From Roseovarius lutimaris (GTDB lineage: Bacteria > Pseudomonadota > Alphaproteobacteria > Rhodobacterales > Rhodobacteraceae): a DNA stretch of 51,963 bases. Below, in pieces: positions 35,343-45,086 of this stretch (positions are counted from its first letter, which is position 1; each line of letters opens with the position of its first letter). Under the pieces are notes generated by a model. It worked only from the letters and a program-made list of their open reading frames with translations. It searched no databases and was not told where the DNA came from. The DNA lies in the NCBI RefSeq assembly GCF_900115165.1, contig NZ_FOVP01000024.1:1-51963 (forward strand). Direction: 5' to 3'. The translations under genes were made by a program, and so were the position numbers.

Positions 35343-35663
35343 ATGCCCAAAATCGCCCAAAACACCAGCCATCAGACGGTGATCACCACATTTGATGTCA
35401 CCCCGGGCACCTGTCAGGATCTGCTTGATCTTCTGACTGCGGCCTATCAGGATTTCATTTGTAAACAGCCGGGCTTTGTTGCGGTCGGCCTGCATGTGAA
35501 CGATGCCCAGACCCGGATCGCCAGCTATTCGCAATGGCGCAAACGCGAGGATTTTCAGGCGATGCTTCGGACCAATGAGATGCGCGTGCGCAATCGCCAG
35601 ATCAACGAGCTGTGCAAAAGCTTCGAGCCGGTTATGTATGACGTCGCGGCGACATTTGCATGA
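35343..35663 (+). CDS. antibiotic biosynthesis monooxygenase (ABM)-like protein
   Basis: A 106-residue protein with the ferredoxin-like ABM pattern: TVITTFDVTPGTCQDLLDLL, then AAYQDFICKQPGFVAVGLHV and SYSQWRKREDFQAML. Such small proteins act as haem- or cofactor-free monooxygenases or have unknown roles. AAAGGAGGTG precedes ATG 35343. The stop overlaps the next start by ATGA at 35660. Confidence 0.8.
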   Translation: MPKIAQNTSHQTVITTFDVTPGTCQDLLDLLTAAYQDFICKQPGFVAVGLHVNDAQTRIASYSQWRKREDFQAMLRTNEMRVRNRQINELCKSFEPVMYDVAATFA

Positions 35664-35944
35664 AGGATGACATGCCGTCCTCTGACGATCTGACAAAAGA
35701 AGTGCATGCGCTGCGTGTCGAGTTGCGCCGTCTCAACCGCCACCGCTTTATCCGGGTCCATAATTCGATGCCGCGCATGCTTGCGTTCAATTTCGCGCGC
35801 GGTCTGGCGGTCGGGCTTGGCACTGTGTTGGGGGCGTCGATGCTGCTGTCGGTTCTTGTCTGGGCGCTGAGCCAGATCGAGTTTTTGCCGATCATCGGTG
35901 AATGGGCCGCCGAAATCGCCCGCCAGATGGGCGAACTGCAATAG
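35660..35944 (+). CDS. small membrane protein, DUF5665-like
   Basis: A 94-residue protein: charged N-terminus (LTKEVHALRVELRRLNRHRF), then a membrane hairpin-like segment (ARGLAVGLGTVLGASMLLSV) and a short helix ending ARQMGEL. This fits DUF5665. Translationally coupled to the ABM gene. Function unknown. Confidence 0.8.
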   Translation: MKDDMPSSDDLTKEVHALRVELRRLNRHRFIRVHNSMPRMLAFNFARGLAVGLGTVLGASMLLSVLVWALSQIEFLPIIGEWAAEIARQMGELQ

Positions 35945-35958
35945 TGGCCGCAGCGCAC

Positions 35959-35972
35959 CTGATCTGAATCAA
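35959..35972 (+). promoter_or_regulatory. FNR-type box upstream of uspA
   Basis: CTGATCTGAATCAA matches TTGAT-N4-ATCAA with one mismatch. Its centre is about 63 nt before the UspA start, suitable for class II activation. FnrL/Dnr-type regulators act through this box in Rhodobacterales. Confidence 0.6.
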
Positions 35973-36028
35973 GGCATATGGTCTTGATTTGCGCAATCCT
36001 CGGGAAACGCAACAGGAAAGGAAACCGT

Positions 36029-36436
36029 ATGTACAAGCATGTTCTGGTGCCGATTTCGTTTGATAATGATCGCGACGCAGCGGGCGCCGTAAGCGCCGCT
36101 CAGGTGCTCGCCGGAAAGGATGGCCGGATCAGCTTGCTTCACGTGATCGAGCACATCCCGGCCTATGCAATCTCTTACATGCCGCAGGATTACCTGGTCG
36201 AGGCGCGCAAGGCAGTTGTGAAGGAGTTGTCCGATCTGGCTGATAGTCTGCCCAATGCTACCGCAGATGTGGTTGAGGGGCATTCAGGGCGCACAATTCT
36301 GGATTGGGCGGAAGAGAATAAACCCGATTGCATCGTGATCGCAAGCCACCGCCCCGGCATGCAAGATCTGTTGCTTGGCTCGACCGCCAATCAGGTGGTG
36401 CGCCACGCCAAATGTGCGGTGCATGTGATCCGTTGA
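36029..36436 (+). CDS. universal stress protein (UspA family)
   Basis: A 135-residue UspA-fold protein with MYKHVLVPISFDNDRDAAGA at the N-terminus and the ATP-binding end IVIASHRPGMQDLLLGSTAN and HAKCAVHVIR. GGAAAGGAAACC precedes ATG 36029. The FNR-type box upstream suggests induction at low oxygen, as known for Usp genes in several proteobacteria. Cytoplasmic. Confidence 0.93.
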   Translation: MYKHVLVPISFDNDRDAAGAVSAAQVLAGKDGRISLLHVIEHIPAYAISYMPQDYLVEARKAVVKELSDLADSLPNATADVVEGHSGRTILDWAEENKPDCIVIASHRPGMQDLLLGSTANQVVRHAKCAVHVIR

Positions 36437-36463
36437 TTTCAGGCGGGTTTTTGCCTGCGTTGA

Positions 36464-36487
36464 CGCCGCCCTTGTATCGGGGCGGCG
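36464..36487 (+). terminator. GC-rich hairpin after uspA
   Basis: GCCGCCC and GGGCGGC pair around a short loop about 30 nt after the UspA stop. A smaller CAGGC/GCCTG hairpin with T-run lies just before it (36440-36457). Confidence 0.5.
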
Positions 36488-36493
36488 CCAAGA

Positions 36494-36706
36494 CAGCTTG
36501 TTCTGGCTGAGCGCGCCGGGGTCGAGATCGACTATTGCCCGCAATGCCGAGGGGTTTGGCTTGACCGAGGGGAACTTGACAAGATCATTGACCGCTCGGC
36601 CGCCGTTACCGCAGCGCCACAGGGGTATGACGATCACGGGCATCACAAAGGGCAAAAGCCGCGCAAAAAGCGTGGTGGTTTTCTGGAGGAGTTGTTTGAT
36701 TTCTGA
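36494..36706 (+). pseudogene. zf-TFIIB zinc-finger protein, 5'-truncated
   Basis: One frame reads QLVLAERAGVEIDYCPQCRG, then VWLDRGELDKIIDRSAAV, and ends KKRGGFLEELFDF at the TGA 36704-36706. This is the zf-TFIIB small-protein family, in which a first CPxC-type pair and start codon should precede LVL. Upstream the frame has no ATG, GTG or TTG before a stop at 36461, and the first cysteine pair is gone. The second pair (CPQC) remains. Likely a deletion remnant. Confidence 0.7.
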
Positions 36707-36762
36707 TCAACGCGCGGCCTCGGGCGGTTGATCTATTAGCCTGTCCCGCCTAAGGGCAGGGC

Positions 36763-37092
36763 ATGATGTTGAAGCTTACCCTTGTCATTGCCTTGGTGAT
36801 CGCAGCCTTTACCCTGACCCCGCCAGGTGCGTCCGAGCCGGGGATTGCGGGGGGTGACAAGCTTATGCATTTTCTCACCTTCGCGGTGCTTGCGATGCCG
36901 ATGGCCTATACCGGCCGTTTTCCCATGTTGTGGATCGTTCTGGTCGCGGCGTCCTATGGCGGGCTGATCGAGCTTATCCAGCCCTACGTGGGGCGCAGTG
37001 CCGAATGGGGTGATTGGCTGGCGGATGGTTTGGGGGCGTTTCTGGGCGCCTGGCTCGCGGCCCGTATCGGTCGCAGAGGGCGGGCGAGTTAA
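36763..37092 (+). CDS. VanZ-like membrane protein
   Basis: A 109-residue protein with four hydrophobic segments and the VanZ-like pattern GGDKLMHFLTFAVLAMPMAY, then ELIQPYVGRSAEWGDWLADG. These proteins are often found with envelope or polysaccharide genes; function unknown beyond teicoplanin resistance of the founder. ATG 36763 or 36766. Convergent with the gene at 37096. Confidence 0.85.
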   Translation: MMLKLTLVIALVIAAFTLTPPGASEPGIAGGDKLMHFLTFAVLAMPMAYTGRFPMLWIVLVAASYGGLIELIQPYVGRSAEWGDWLADGLGAFLGAWLAARIGRRGRAS

Positions 37093-37095
37093 GCA

Positions 37096-37401
37096 TCAAT
37101 GCCGATCGCGCGCGTCGAAATCTTTAAAAGATTTCGGTCCGATTTCTTTTAAAGAAATCGAGGGGTCGCCGGGGGTGAGCCAGCGCACCGGCGCGCGGTT
37201 GCAGAAAATGATGAACTGTCCGGAATTCTCCACCACCTGGTAACCTCGTCTTTGGATTTCACGCATGAACCGTTCCATGCCCACGAAGCGCTCAACATCG
37301 CGCACCTTGCGTCGGATGACGGCGCCCTCTTGCACGGCCTTGGCCGTGAAGAGGTCGTGCAGCCAGACCTCGGGTGATAGGGGAGAGTTGCGGTTTTGCA
37401 T
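37096..37401 (-). CDS. small conserved hypothetical protein of Rhodobacterales
   Basis: A 101-residue basic protein: LSPEVWLHDLFTAKAVQEGA, VIRRKVRDVERFVGMERF, and RRGYQVVENSGQFIIFCN. Similar short proteins in this order are sometimes labelled phosphoribosylanthranilate isomerase, but the length and lack of a TIM barrel make that label wrong. The natural end is probably near VRWLT; the last 25 residues are read through two palindromes at 37116-37160. It is upstream of nothing on its strand; uvrB lies behind it. Confidence 0.7.
   Translation of the reverse strand: MQNRNSPLSPEVWLHDLFTAKAVQEGAVIRRKVRDVERFVGMERFMREIQRRGYQVVENSGQFIIFCNRAPVRWLTPGDPSISLKEIGPKSFKDFDARDRH
37116..37160. repeat. two consecutive 21-bp perfect palindromes
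   Basis: CGAAATCTTTAAAAGATTTC+G (37116-37136) and CGATTTCTTTTAAAGAAATC+G (37140-37160) are each perfect palindromes around a single central base, separated by 3 nt. They lie between convergent genes and inside the C-terminal codons of the minus-strand gene. Likely a bidirectional terminator module. Confidence 0.7.
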
Positions 37402-37477
37402 GCGGGCAAAATGCCGTGCGGTTGGTTAAAGTGGGGTTAACCGTAATGGATTTCGCAGGACTTTGCTTGCCAAACCC

Positions 37478-39676
<2,199 letters not shown>

Positions 39677-40028
39677 GGGCGATCCTCGGGCTGGATTCAC
39701 ATTTGTGATCTTTGCGCGGGGGTTCAACCCCAAACACGGGCGTGGCTTCGGTCGACTGTCCGGTCAGCGCGCCATCGTATCTGCATAGATCGGTTTAAGT
39801 CTTCACGCCATGCCGTAAACCCCGCATACTTTGGTTTTGCGCCGTCGAGCACCCGCTTAAGGCGATTCGGTGTTCTGCGGTGTTGGGAATGTGACGCTGC
39901 GTCAGGTTGTGAAGGAGGGCATTTTGCCGCAGCATGCCCTGACGACATGCATCGACAGGGGGAGGGGCGCGGCGTGGCCGTACAGGTGATAGCGCTAAAC
40001 CGCTCGGAACTTCAATAAAACGGCGAAT

Positions 40029-40089
40029 TGTAAAGTAATTTACAGATTCGCCCATAAAAAAGGCAATCTTTTCACCTGATTTACAGGTG
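40029..40089 (+). promoter_or_regulatory. two palindromic boxes in the acs control region
   Basis: TGTAAA-GTAA-TTTACA (40029-40044) and CACCTG-ATTTA-CAGGTG (40073-40089) are perfect dyads that share TTTACAG, with centres about 44 nt apart. They lie in the otherwise empty 39677-40201 gap, roughly 115-170 nt before acs. They look like operators for a regulator of acetate metabolism. An AT-rich GTTAATTTTTTTCGC block follows at 40102-40120 and may be part of the promoter. Confidence 0.55.
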
Positions 40090-40201
40090 TATAGGCGGGA
40101 ACTGTTAATTTTTTTCGCATTTCAAGGTAAGGTATGCCGTGGAATACAAAATTCAACTTGAATGGCTTTCAAGTGGACACTGGGACGGAGGAATTCAAGC
40201 T

Positions 40202-42142
40202 ATGGTACAATCATCGAACACCGCAGGTGCAAAGGCACCCGATTTTCACATTGATCCAGAGGCCTATGACCGCATGTATGCGGAGTCGATCAATGACCCG
40301 GCTGCGTTCTGGGGCGAACACGGCAAGCGGCTTGACTGGATCAAGCCCTATACCCGCGTCAAGAACACCTCTTTTGCCTATGACGATGTGTCGATCAAGT
40401 GGTTCGAGGATGGCACGCTGAACGTCGCCGCCAATTGCGTCGATCGCCACCTTGCGACCCGCGGCGATCAGACCGCGATCATCTGGGAGCCCGACAGCCC
40501 GGAAGACGAGGCGCTGCACATCACCTATAAAGAGCTGCACAGCCAGGTCAGCAAGATGGCCAATGTCCTGAAATCCATGGGCGTGGGCAAAGGCGACCGG
40601 GTGGTGATCTATCTGCCGATGATCCCCGAGGCCGCCTATTCGATGCTGGCTTGTGCGCGCATCGGTGCCATTCATTCCATCGTTTTCGCCGGTTTCAGCC
40701 CAGATGCGCTTGGGGCGCGGGTCAATGGCTGTGACGCCAAGGTTGTGATCACCGCAGATCACGCGCCGCGCGGTGGTCGGGCGACCAAGCTCAAGGATAA
40801 CGTCAACCAAGCGCTGTTGCATGATGTGGACGATGTGAAATGCCTTGTGGTCAAACGTACCGGCGGTCAGATCGCATGGCGCGACGGCCTTGATTTCTGG
40901 TGGCACGAAGAGGCCGAAAAGGTCAGCGCCGAGTGCCCGCCCGAGGAAATGAACGCCGAAGATCCGCTGTTCATTCTCTATACCTCTGGCTCGACCGGGC
41001 AGCCCAAGGGCGTTGTGCATACATCGGGGGGCTATCTGACCTATGCCGCGATGACGCATGAATACATTTTCGATTATCACGAGGGTGACATCTACTGGTG
41101 TACCGCCGATGTCGGCTGGGTCACCGGCCACAGCTATATCGTTTATGGTCCGCTGGCCAATGGCGCGACCACGGTGATGTTTGAGGGCGTGCCGACCTAT
41201 CCCGATGCGGGCCGCTTCTGGCAGGTTTGTGAAAAGCACAAAGTCACGCAATTCTACACCGCGCCCACCGCTATCCGCGCCCTGATGGGCAAGGGCACCG
41301 GCCCGGTTGAAGGCAGCGACCTCAGCAGCCTGCGTATTCTCGGCTCGGTCGGCGAGCCGATCAATCCCGAGGCCTGGAACTGGTACAATGACAATGTCGG
41401 CAAGGGCAAATGCCCGATTGTTGACACCTGGTGGCAGACCGAAACCGGCGGCATCCTGATTACGCCGCTGCCCGGCGTCACCAAGCCCAAGCCCGGATCG
41501 GCCACCAAGCCGTTCTTTGGGGTCGAGCCGGTCATTCTTGACGATCAGGGCAACGAGTTGAGCGGTGCCACCGAGGGCGTACTTTGCATCAAGGATAGCT
41601 GGCCGGGGCAGATGCGCACCGTCTGGGGCGATCACGCGCGGTTCGTCTCGACCTATTTCGAGATGTTCAAAGGCTATTATTTTACCGGTGACGGCTGTCG
41701 TCGTGATGAAGATGCCGATTACTGGATCACCGGGCGCGTTGACGATGTGATCAACGTTTCGGGTCACCGGATGGGCACCGCAGAAGTGGAAAGCGCGCTT
41801 GTGGCACATGCCACCGTCTCTGAGGCTGCCGTTGTCGGCTATCCGCATGACATCAAGGGTCAGGGCATCTATTGCTATGTCACCCTGATGGACGGGGTCG
41901 AACCCACGGATGAGTTGCGCACAGAGCTTGCCACCTGGGTGCGCACCGAGATCGGCCCGATTGCCAAACCCGATGTCATCCAATGGGCGCCGGGCCTGCC
42001 GAAAACCCGTTCGGGCAAGATCATGCGCCGCATTCTGCGCAAGATTGCCGAGAACGATTACGACAGCCTTGGCGACACCTCGACCCTGGCCGATCCGTCG
42101 GTCGTGGACGATCTGATCACCAACCGCACCGCACTGGCCTGA
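40202..42142 (+). CDS. acs: acetyl-CoA synthetase
   Basis: A 646-residue AMP-forming acetyl-CoA synthetase. Signature [19 protein letters not shown] binds ATP; the C-terminal [14 protein letters not shown] contains the lysine acetylated by Pat-type enzymes to switch activity off. ATG 40202 has GGACGGAGG upstream; a GTG at 40139 gives an unconserved 21-residue extension. It converts acetate, ATP and CoA to acetyl-CoA, AMP and PPi. adk follows after 9 nt. Confidence 0.96.
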   Translation: MVQSSNTAGAKAPDFHIDPEAYDRMYAESINDPAAFWGEHGKRLDWIKPYTRVKNTSFAYDDVSIKWFEDGTLNVAANCVDRHLATRGDQTAIIWEPDSPEDEALHITYKELHSQVSKMANVLKSMGVGKGDRVVIYLPMIPEAAYSMLACARIGAIHSIVFAGFSPDALGARVNGCDAKVVITADHAPRGGRATKLKDNVNQALLHDVDDVKCLVVKRTGGQIAWRDGLDFWWHEEAEKVSAECPPEEMNAEDPLFILYTSGSTGQPKGVVHTSGGYLTYAAMTHEYIFDYHEGDIYWCTADVGWVTGHSYIVYGPLANGATTVMFEGVPTYPDAGRFWQVCEKHKVTQFYTAPTAIRALMGKGTGPVEGSDLSSLRILGSVGEPINPEAWNWYNDNVGKGKCPIVDTWWQTETGGILITPLPGVTKPKPGSATKPFFGVEPVILDDQGNELSGATEGVLCIKDSWPGQMRTVWGDHARFVSTYFEMFKGYYFTGDGCRRDEDADYWITGRVDDVINVSGHRMGTAEVESALVAHATVSEAAVVGYPHDIKGQGIYCYVTLMDGVEPTDELRTELATWVRTEIGPIAKPDVIQWAPGLPKTRSGKIMRRILRKIAENDYDSLGDTSTLADPSVVDDLITNRTALA

Positions 42143-42151
42143 GGGGGAAAG

Positions 42152-42844
42152 ATGATGATGGACGGCACCGAGACACCGCAAACCGCCGCCAATCTGGTCC
42201 TGCTGGGGCCGCCGGGGGCCGGCAAGGGCACACAGGCGCGCATGCTTGAGGACACCTTTGGCCTGGTTCAACTTTCAACCGGCGACCTTCTGCGCGCGGC
42301 TGTTGCCGCGGGCACCGAGGCCGGACGCGCGGCCAAGACGGTGATGGAGGCGGGCGATCTGGTCAGCGACGAGATCGTCATCGCGATCCTGCGCGACCGT
42401 CTGGCCGAGCCTGACTGCGTCGGTGGCGTGATCCTTGATGGCTTTCCGCGCACCACCGTGCAGGCCGAGGCGCTTGACGGGTTGCTGGCCGATCTCGGTC
42501 AGGACATCCGCGCCGCGATCAGCCTTGAGGTCGACGACGCCGCGATGGTGACCCGAATTTCGGGCCGCTACACCTGTGGCGGCTGTGGCGAGGGCTATCA
42601 CGACAGCTTCAAGACCCCGGCGGTGGATGGCAAATGTGACAAATGCGGCGGCACCGATATGAAGCGGCGCGCCGATGACAATGCCGAAACCGTCACACAG
42701 CGGCTTGTGGCCTATCACGCGCAGACCGCGCCGCTGATTTCTTATTACGACGCGCGCGGGGTCTTGGCCCGCGTCGATGCGATGGCCCCGATCGGGGATG
42801 TCGCCAAAGAACTGAACGCACTCGTCGCATCGACGCTTGCGTAA
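42152..42844 (+). CDS. adk: adenylate kinase with zinc-type lid
   Basis: A 230-residue Adk with P-loop GPPGAGKGTQ and LDGFPRTTVQAEAL. The lid has a four-cysteine zinc site (CGGCGEGY ... CDKCGG). It turns AMP plus ATP into ADP, and sits 9 nt after acs, which makes AMP, so the pairing is functional. A second adk may exist elsewhere next to ribosomal genes; this copy is clustered with acetate use. Three ATGs (42152, 42155, 42158) are possible starts. Confidence 0.93.
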   Translation: MMMDGTETPQTAANLVLLGPPGAGKGTQARMLEDTFGLVQLSTGDLLRAAVAAGTEAGRAAKTVMEAGDLVSDEIVIAILRDRLAEPDCVGGVILDGFPRTTVQAEALDGLLADLGQDIRAAISLEVDDAAMVTRISGRYTCGGCGEGYHDSFKTPAVDGKCDKCGGTDMKRRADDNAETVTQRLVAYHAQTAPLISYYDARGVLARVDAMAPIGDVAKELNALVASTLA

Positions 42845-42851
42845 GGGAAAA

Positions 42852-42877
42852 CCCGCGCCGGGATGGTCCCGCGCGGG
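42852..42877 (+). promoter_or_regulatory. hairpin between adk and the symporter genes
   Basis: CCCGCGC and GCGCGGG pair around an inner GGGA/TCCC stem. No T-run follows, so partial attenuation or mRNA stabilisation is more likely than a stop. Confidence 0.5.
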
Positions 42878-42910
42878 CAGGAGGAAACCTGTAAAAAGGG
42901 AGGGCACGCT

Positions 42911-43171
42911 TTGTCCGATAAAGAAGCATCCAACGCCTATTGGAAAGCCAATGTGCGTCTTATTCTGTGGAGCCTGCTGATCTGGGCTATTGTCTCATTC
43001 GGCTTTGGCATTCTGCTGCGTCCCATGCTGTCGGGGATCGCCGTCGGCGGCTCTGATCTTGGTTTTTGGTTCGCACAGCAAGGCTCGATTCTGGTCTTTC
43101 TGGCGCTGATCTTTTTCTACGCCTGGCGGATGAACAAACTTGATGCCGAACACGGCGTCGGCGAAGAATAA
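42911..43171 (+). CDS. DUF4212 small subunit of a sodium:solute symporter
   Basis: An 86-residue protein with two membrane helices (LILWSLLIWAIVSFGFGILL and GSILVFLALIFFYAW) and the DUF4212 start SDKEASNAYWKAN. The start is a TTG at 42911, just after GGGAGGGCACG; no ATG fits the family N-terminus. The family is always encoded with the SSS symporter that follows (11 nt later), as YjcH is with ActP in other bacteria. Inner membrane. Confidence 0.88.
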   Translation: MSDKEASNAYWKANVRLILWSLLIWAIVSFGFGILLRPMLSGIAVGGSDLGFWFAQQGSILVFLALIFFYAWRMNKLDAEHGVGEE

Positions 43172-43182
43172 CAGGGACAGGA

Positions 43183-44970
43183 ATGATGGATCAGTTTACA
43201 CTTAACTTGCTGTTTGTAGGCGCGTCTTTCGCGGTCTATATCGGCATCGCAATCTGGGCGCGCGCAGGCTCGACCAGTGAATTCTACGCTGCGGGTCGCG
43301 GCGTTCACCCCGTCACCAACGGTATGGCGACTGCGGCTGACTGGATGTCGGCGGCCTCGTTCATCTCGATGGCGGGCCTCATTGCCTTTACCGGCTATGA
43401 CAACTCGACCTTCCTGATGGGCTGGACCGGCGGCTATGTTCTGCTGGCTCTGCTGCTTGCGCCCTACCTGCGCAAATTCGGCAAGTTCACCGTGTCCGAG
43501 TTCATCGGCGACCGGTTCTATTCCAAGACCGCCCGCATGGTTGCCGTGATCTGTCTGATCGTGGCCTCGACCACCTATGTGATCGGCCAGATGACCGGCG
43601 TTGGCGTGGCCTTTGGCCGCTTTCTTGAAATCTCCAACACCAGCGGTCTGTTGATCGGTGCATGTGTGGTGTTTGCCTATGCGGTTTTCGGCGGCATGAA
43701 AGGTGTGACCTATACGCAGGTTGCGCAATATGTCGTGTTGATCATGGCCTATACCATTCCGGCGATCTTCATCTCGCTGCAACTGACCGGCAACCCGGTT
43801 CCGGCGCTTGGCCTGTTTGGCGATCATGTCGCCAGTGGCGAGCCGCTTCTGGCCAAGCTGGATTCGATTGTGGCCGAGCTGGGCTTTGCCGAATATACGA
43901 CGCATCACTCTGACACGCTGAACATGGTTCTGTTCACGCTGTCGCTGATGATCGGTACGGCGGGTCTGCCGCACGTCATCATGCGTTTCTTCACCGTGCC
44001 GCGCGTCGCCGATGCACGTTGGTCGGCTGGTTGGGCACTTGTCTTTATTGCGCTGCTTTACCTCACGGCTCCGGCTGTGGGCGCCATGGCCCGGCTGAAC
44101 ATCACCGAGCTGATGTGGCCCAATGGCACCGATGCACAGGCCGTGTCGGTCGAAGACATCGCAAGCGATCCCAAATACGACTGGATGCAGACCTGGCAGA
44201 AAACCGGCCTGCTGGACTGGGAAGACAAGAATGGCGACGGCCGCATCCAATACTATAACGATGCAGACGCTGCCATGCAGGAAAAAGCGACCGCCAACGG
44301 CTGGACCGGCAATGAGCTTACCAAGTTCAACCGTGACATCCTTGTGCTTGCCAACCCCGAGATTGCCAACCTTCCTGGTTGGGTGATCGGCCTTGTGGCC
44401 GCGGGTGGCCTTGCGGCAGCCCTGTCAACGGCGGCGGGTCTTTTGCTGGCCATTTCTTCGGCGGTCAGCCACGACCTTATCAAAGGTCAGCTGAACCCGA
44501 ATATCTCGGAAAAGAACGAGCTGATGGCGGCGCGTGTTGCCATGGGTGTTGCGATTGTCGTGGCCACTTACCTTGGCCTCAACCCTCCGGGTTTCGCGGC
44601 GCAGACTGTTGCTCTGGCCTTTGGTCTGGCGGCGGCGTCGATCTTCCCGGCGCTGATGATGGGGATATTCTCGACCAAGATCAACAATCACGGCGCGGTT
44701 GCCGGCATGCTCGCCGGTCTGCTCGTGACGCTGATCTATATTTTCCTGCACAAGGGCTGGTTCTTCATCCCTGACACCAACAGCTTCACCGATGCCGATC
44801 CGCTTCTGGGCACGATCAAATCGACATCCTTCGGTGCAGTCGGCGCGATGATCAACTTCACCGTGGCCTATGTGGTGGCAAGCATGACCAAAGAGACCCC
44901 GCAAGAGATCAAGGATCTTGTGGAAAGCGTGCGTGTTCCCAAAGGTGCGGGTGCCGCGACCGACCACTAA
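43183..44970 (+). CDS. sodium:solute symporter (VC_2705 subfamily, acetate-permease type)
   Basis: A 595-residue SSS-family symporter with 13 or more helices. Conserved GRGVHPVTNGMATAADWMSA and YVIGQMTGVGVAFGRFLEIS. A long hydrophilic insertion between 315 and 385 (EDIASDPKYDWMQTWQK) is typical of the VC_2705 group. It likely imports acetate or a related monocarboxylate together with Na+, with the DUF4212 subunit. It is followed by a terminator hairpin, so the next genes may be read-through or separately promoted. Confidence 0.92.
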   Translation: MMDQFTLNLLFVGASFAVYIGIAIWARAGSTSEFYAAGRGVHPVTNGMATAADWMSAASFISMAGLIAFTGYDNSTFLMGWTGGYVLLALLLAPYLRKFGKFTVSEFIGDRFYSKTARMVAVICLIVASTTYVIGQMTGVGVAFGRFLEISNTSGLLIGACVVFAYAVFGGMKGVTYTQVAQYVVLIMAYTIPAIFISLQLTGNPVPALGLFGDHVASGEPLLAKLDSIVAELGFAEYTTHHSDTLNMVLFTLSLMIGTAGLPHVIMRFFTVPRVADARWSAGWALVFIALLYLTAPAVGAMARLNITELMWPNGTDAQAVSVEDIASDPKYDWMQTWQKTGLLDWEDKNGDGRIQYYNDADAAMQEKATANGWTGNELTKFNRDILVLANPEIANLPGWVIGLVAAGGLAAALSTAAGLLLAISSAVSHDLIKGQLNPNISEKNELMAARVAMGVAIVVATYLGLNPPGFAAQTVALAFGLAAASIFPALMMGIFSTKINNHGAVAGMLAGLLVTLIYIFLHKGWFFIPDTNSFTDADPLLGTIKSTSFGAVGAMINFTVAYVVASMTKETPQEIKDLVESVRVPKGAGAATDH

Positions 44971-44979
44971 ACACATCGG

Positions 44980-45012
44980 TGGGGGCGGCATCTGTCGCCC
45001 CCGTCTTTTCCA
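44980..45012 (+). terminator. hairpin after the symporter
   Basis: GGGGGCG (44981-44987) and CGCCCCC (44996-45002) pair with an 8-nt loop, then GTCTTTTCC. Confidence 0.75.
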
Positions 45013-45086
45013 ACGCCCCCGATATTTCCGGACAACGGGCGCTTTTAGATAGATTTCCTGACGAGACGAAAGGGATACCGAAAGCC

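Noticed and set aside
37096..37401. Phosphoribosylanthranilate isomerase for the small minus-strand gene
   Set aside because: About 100 residues is too short for the TIM barrel and no active-site pattern is visible.
40211..42271. 686-residue minus-strand frame opposite acs and adk
   Set aside because: Antisense shadow; no family motif, and acs is complete.
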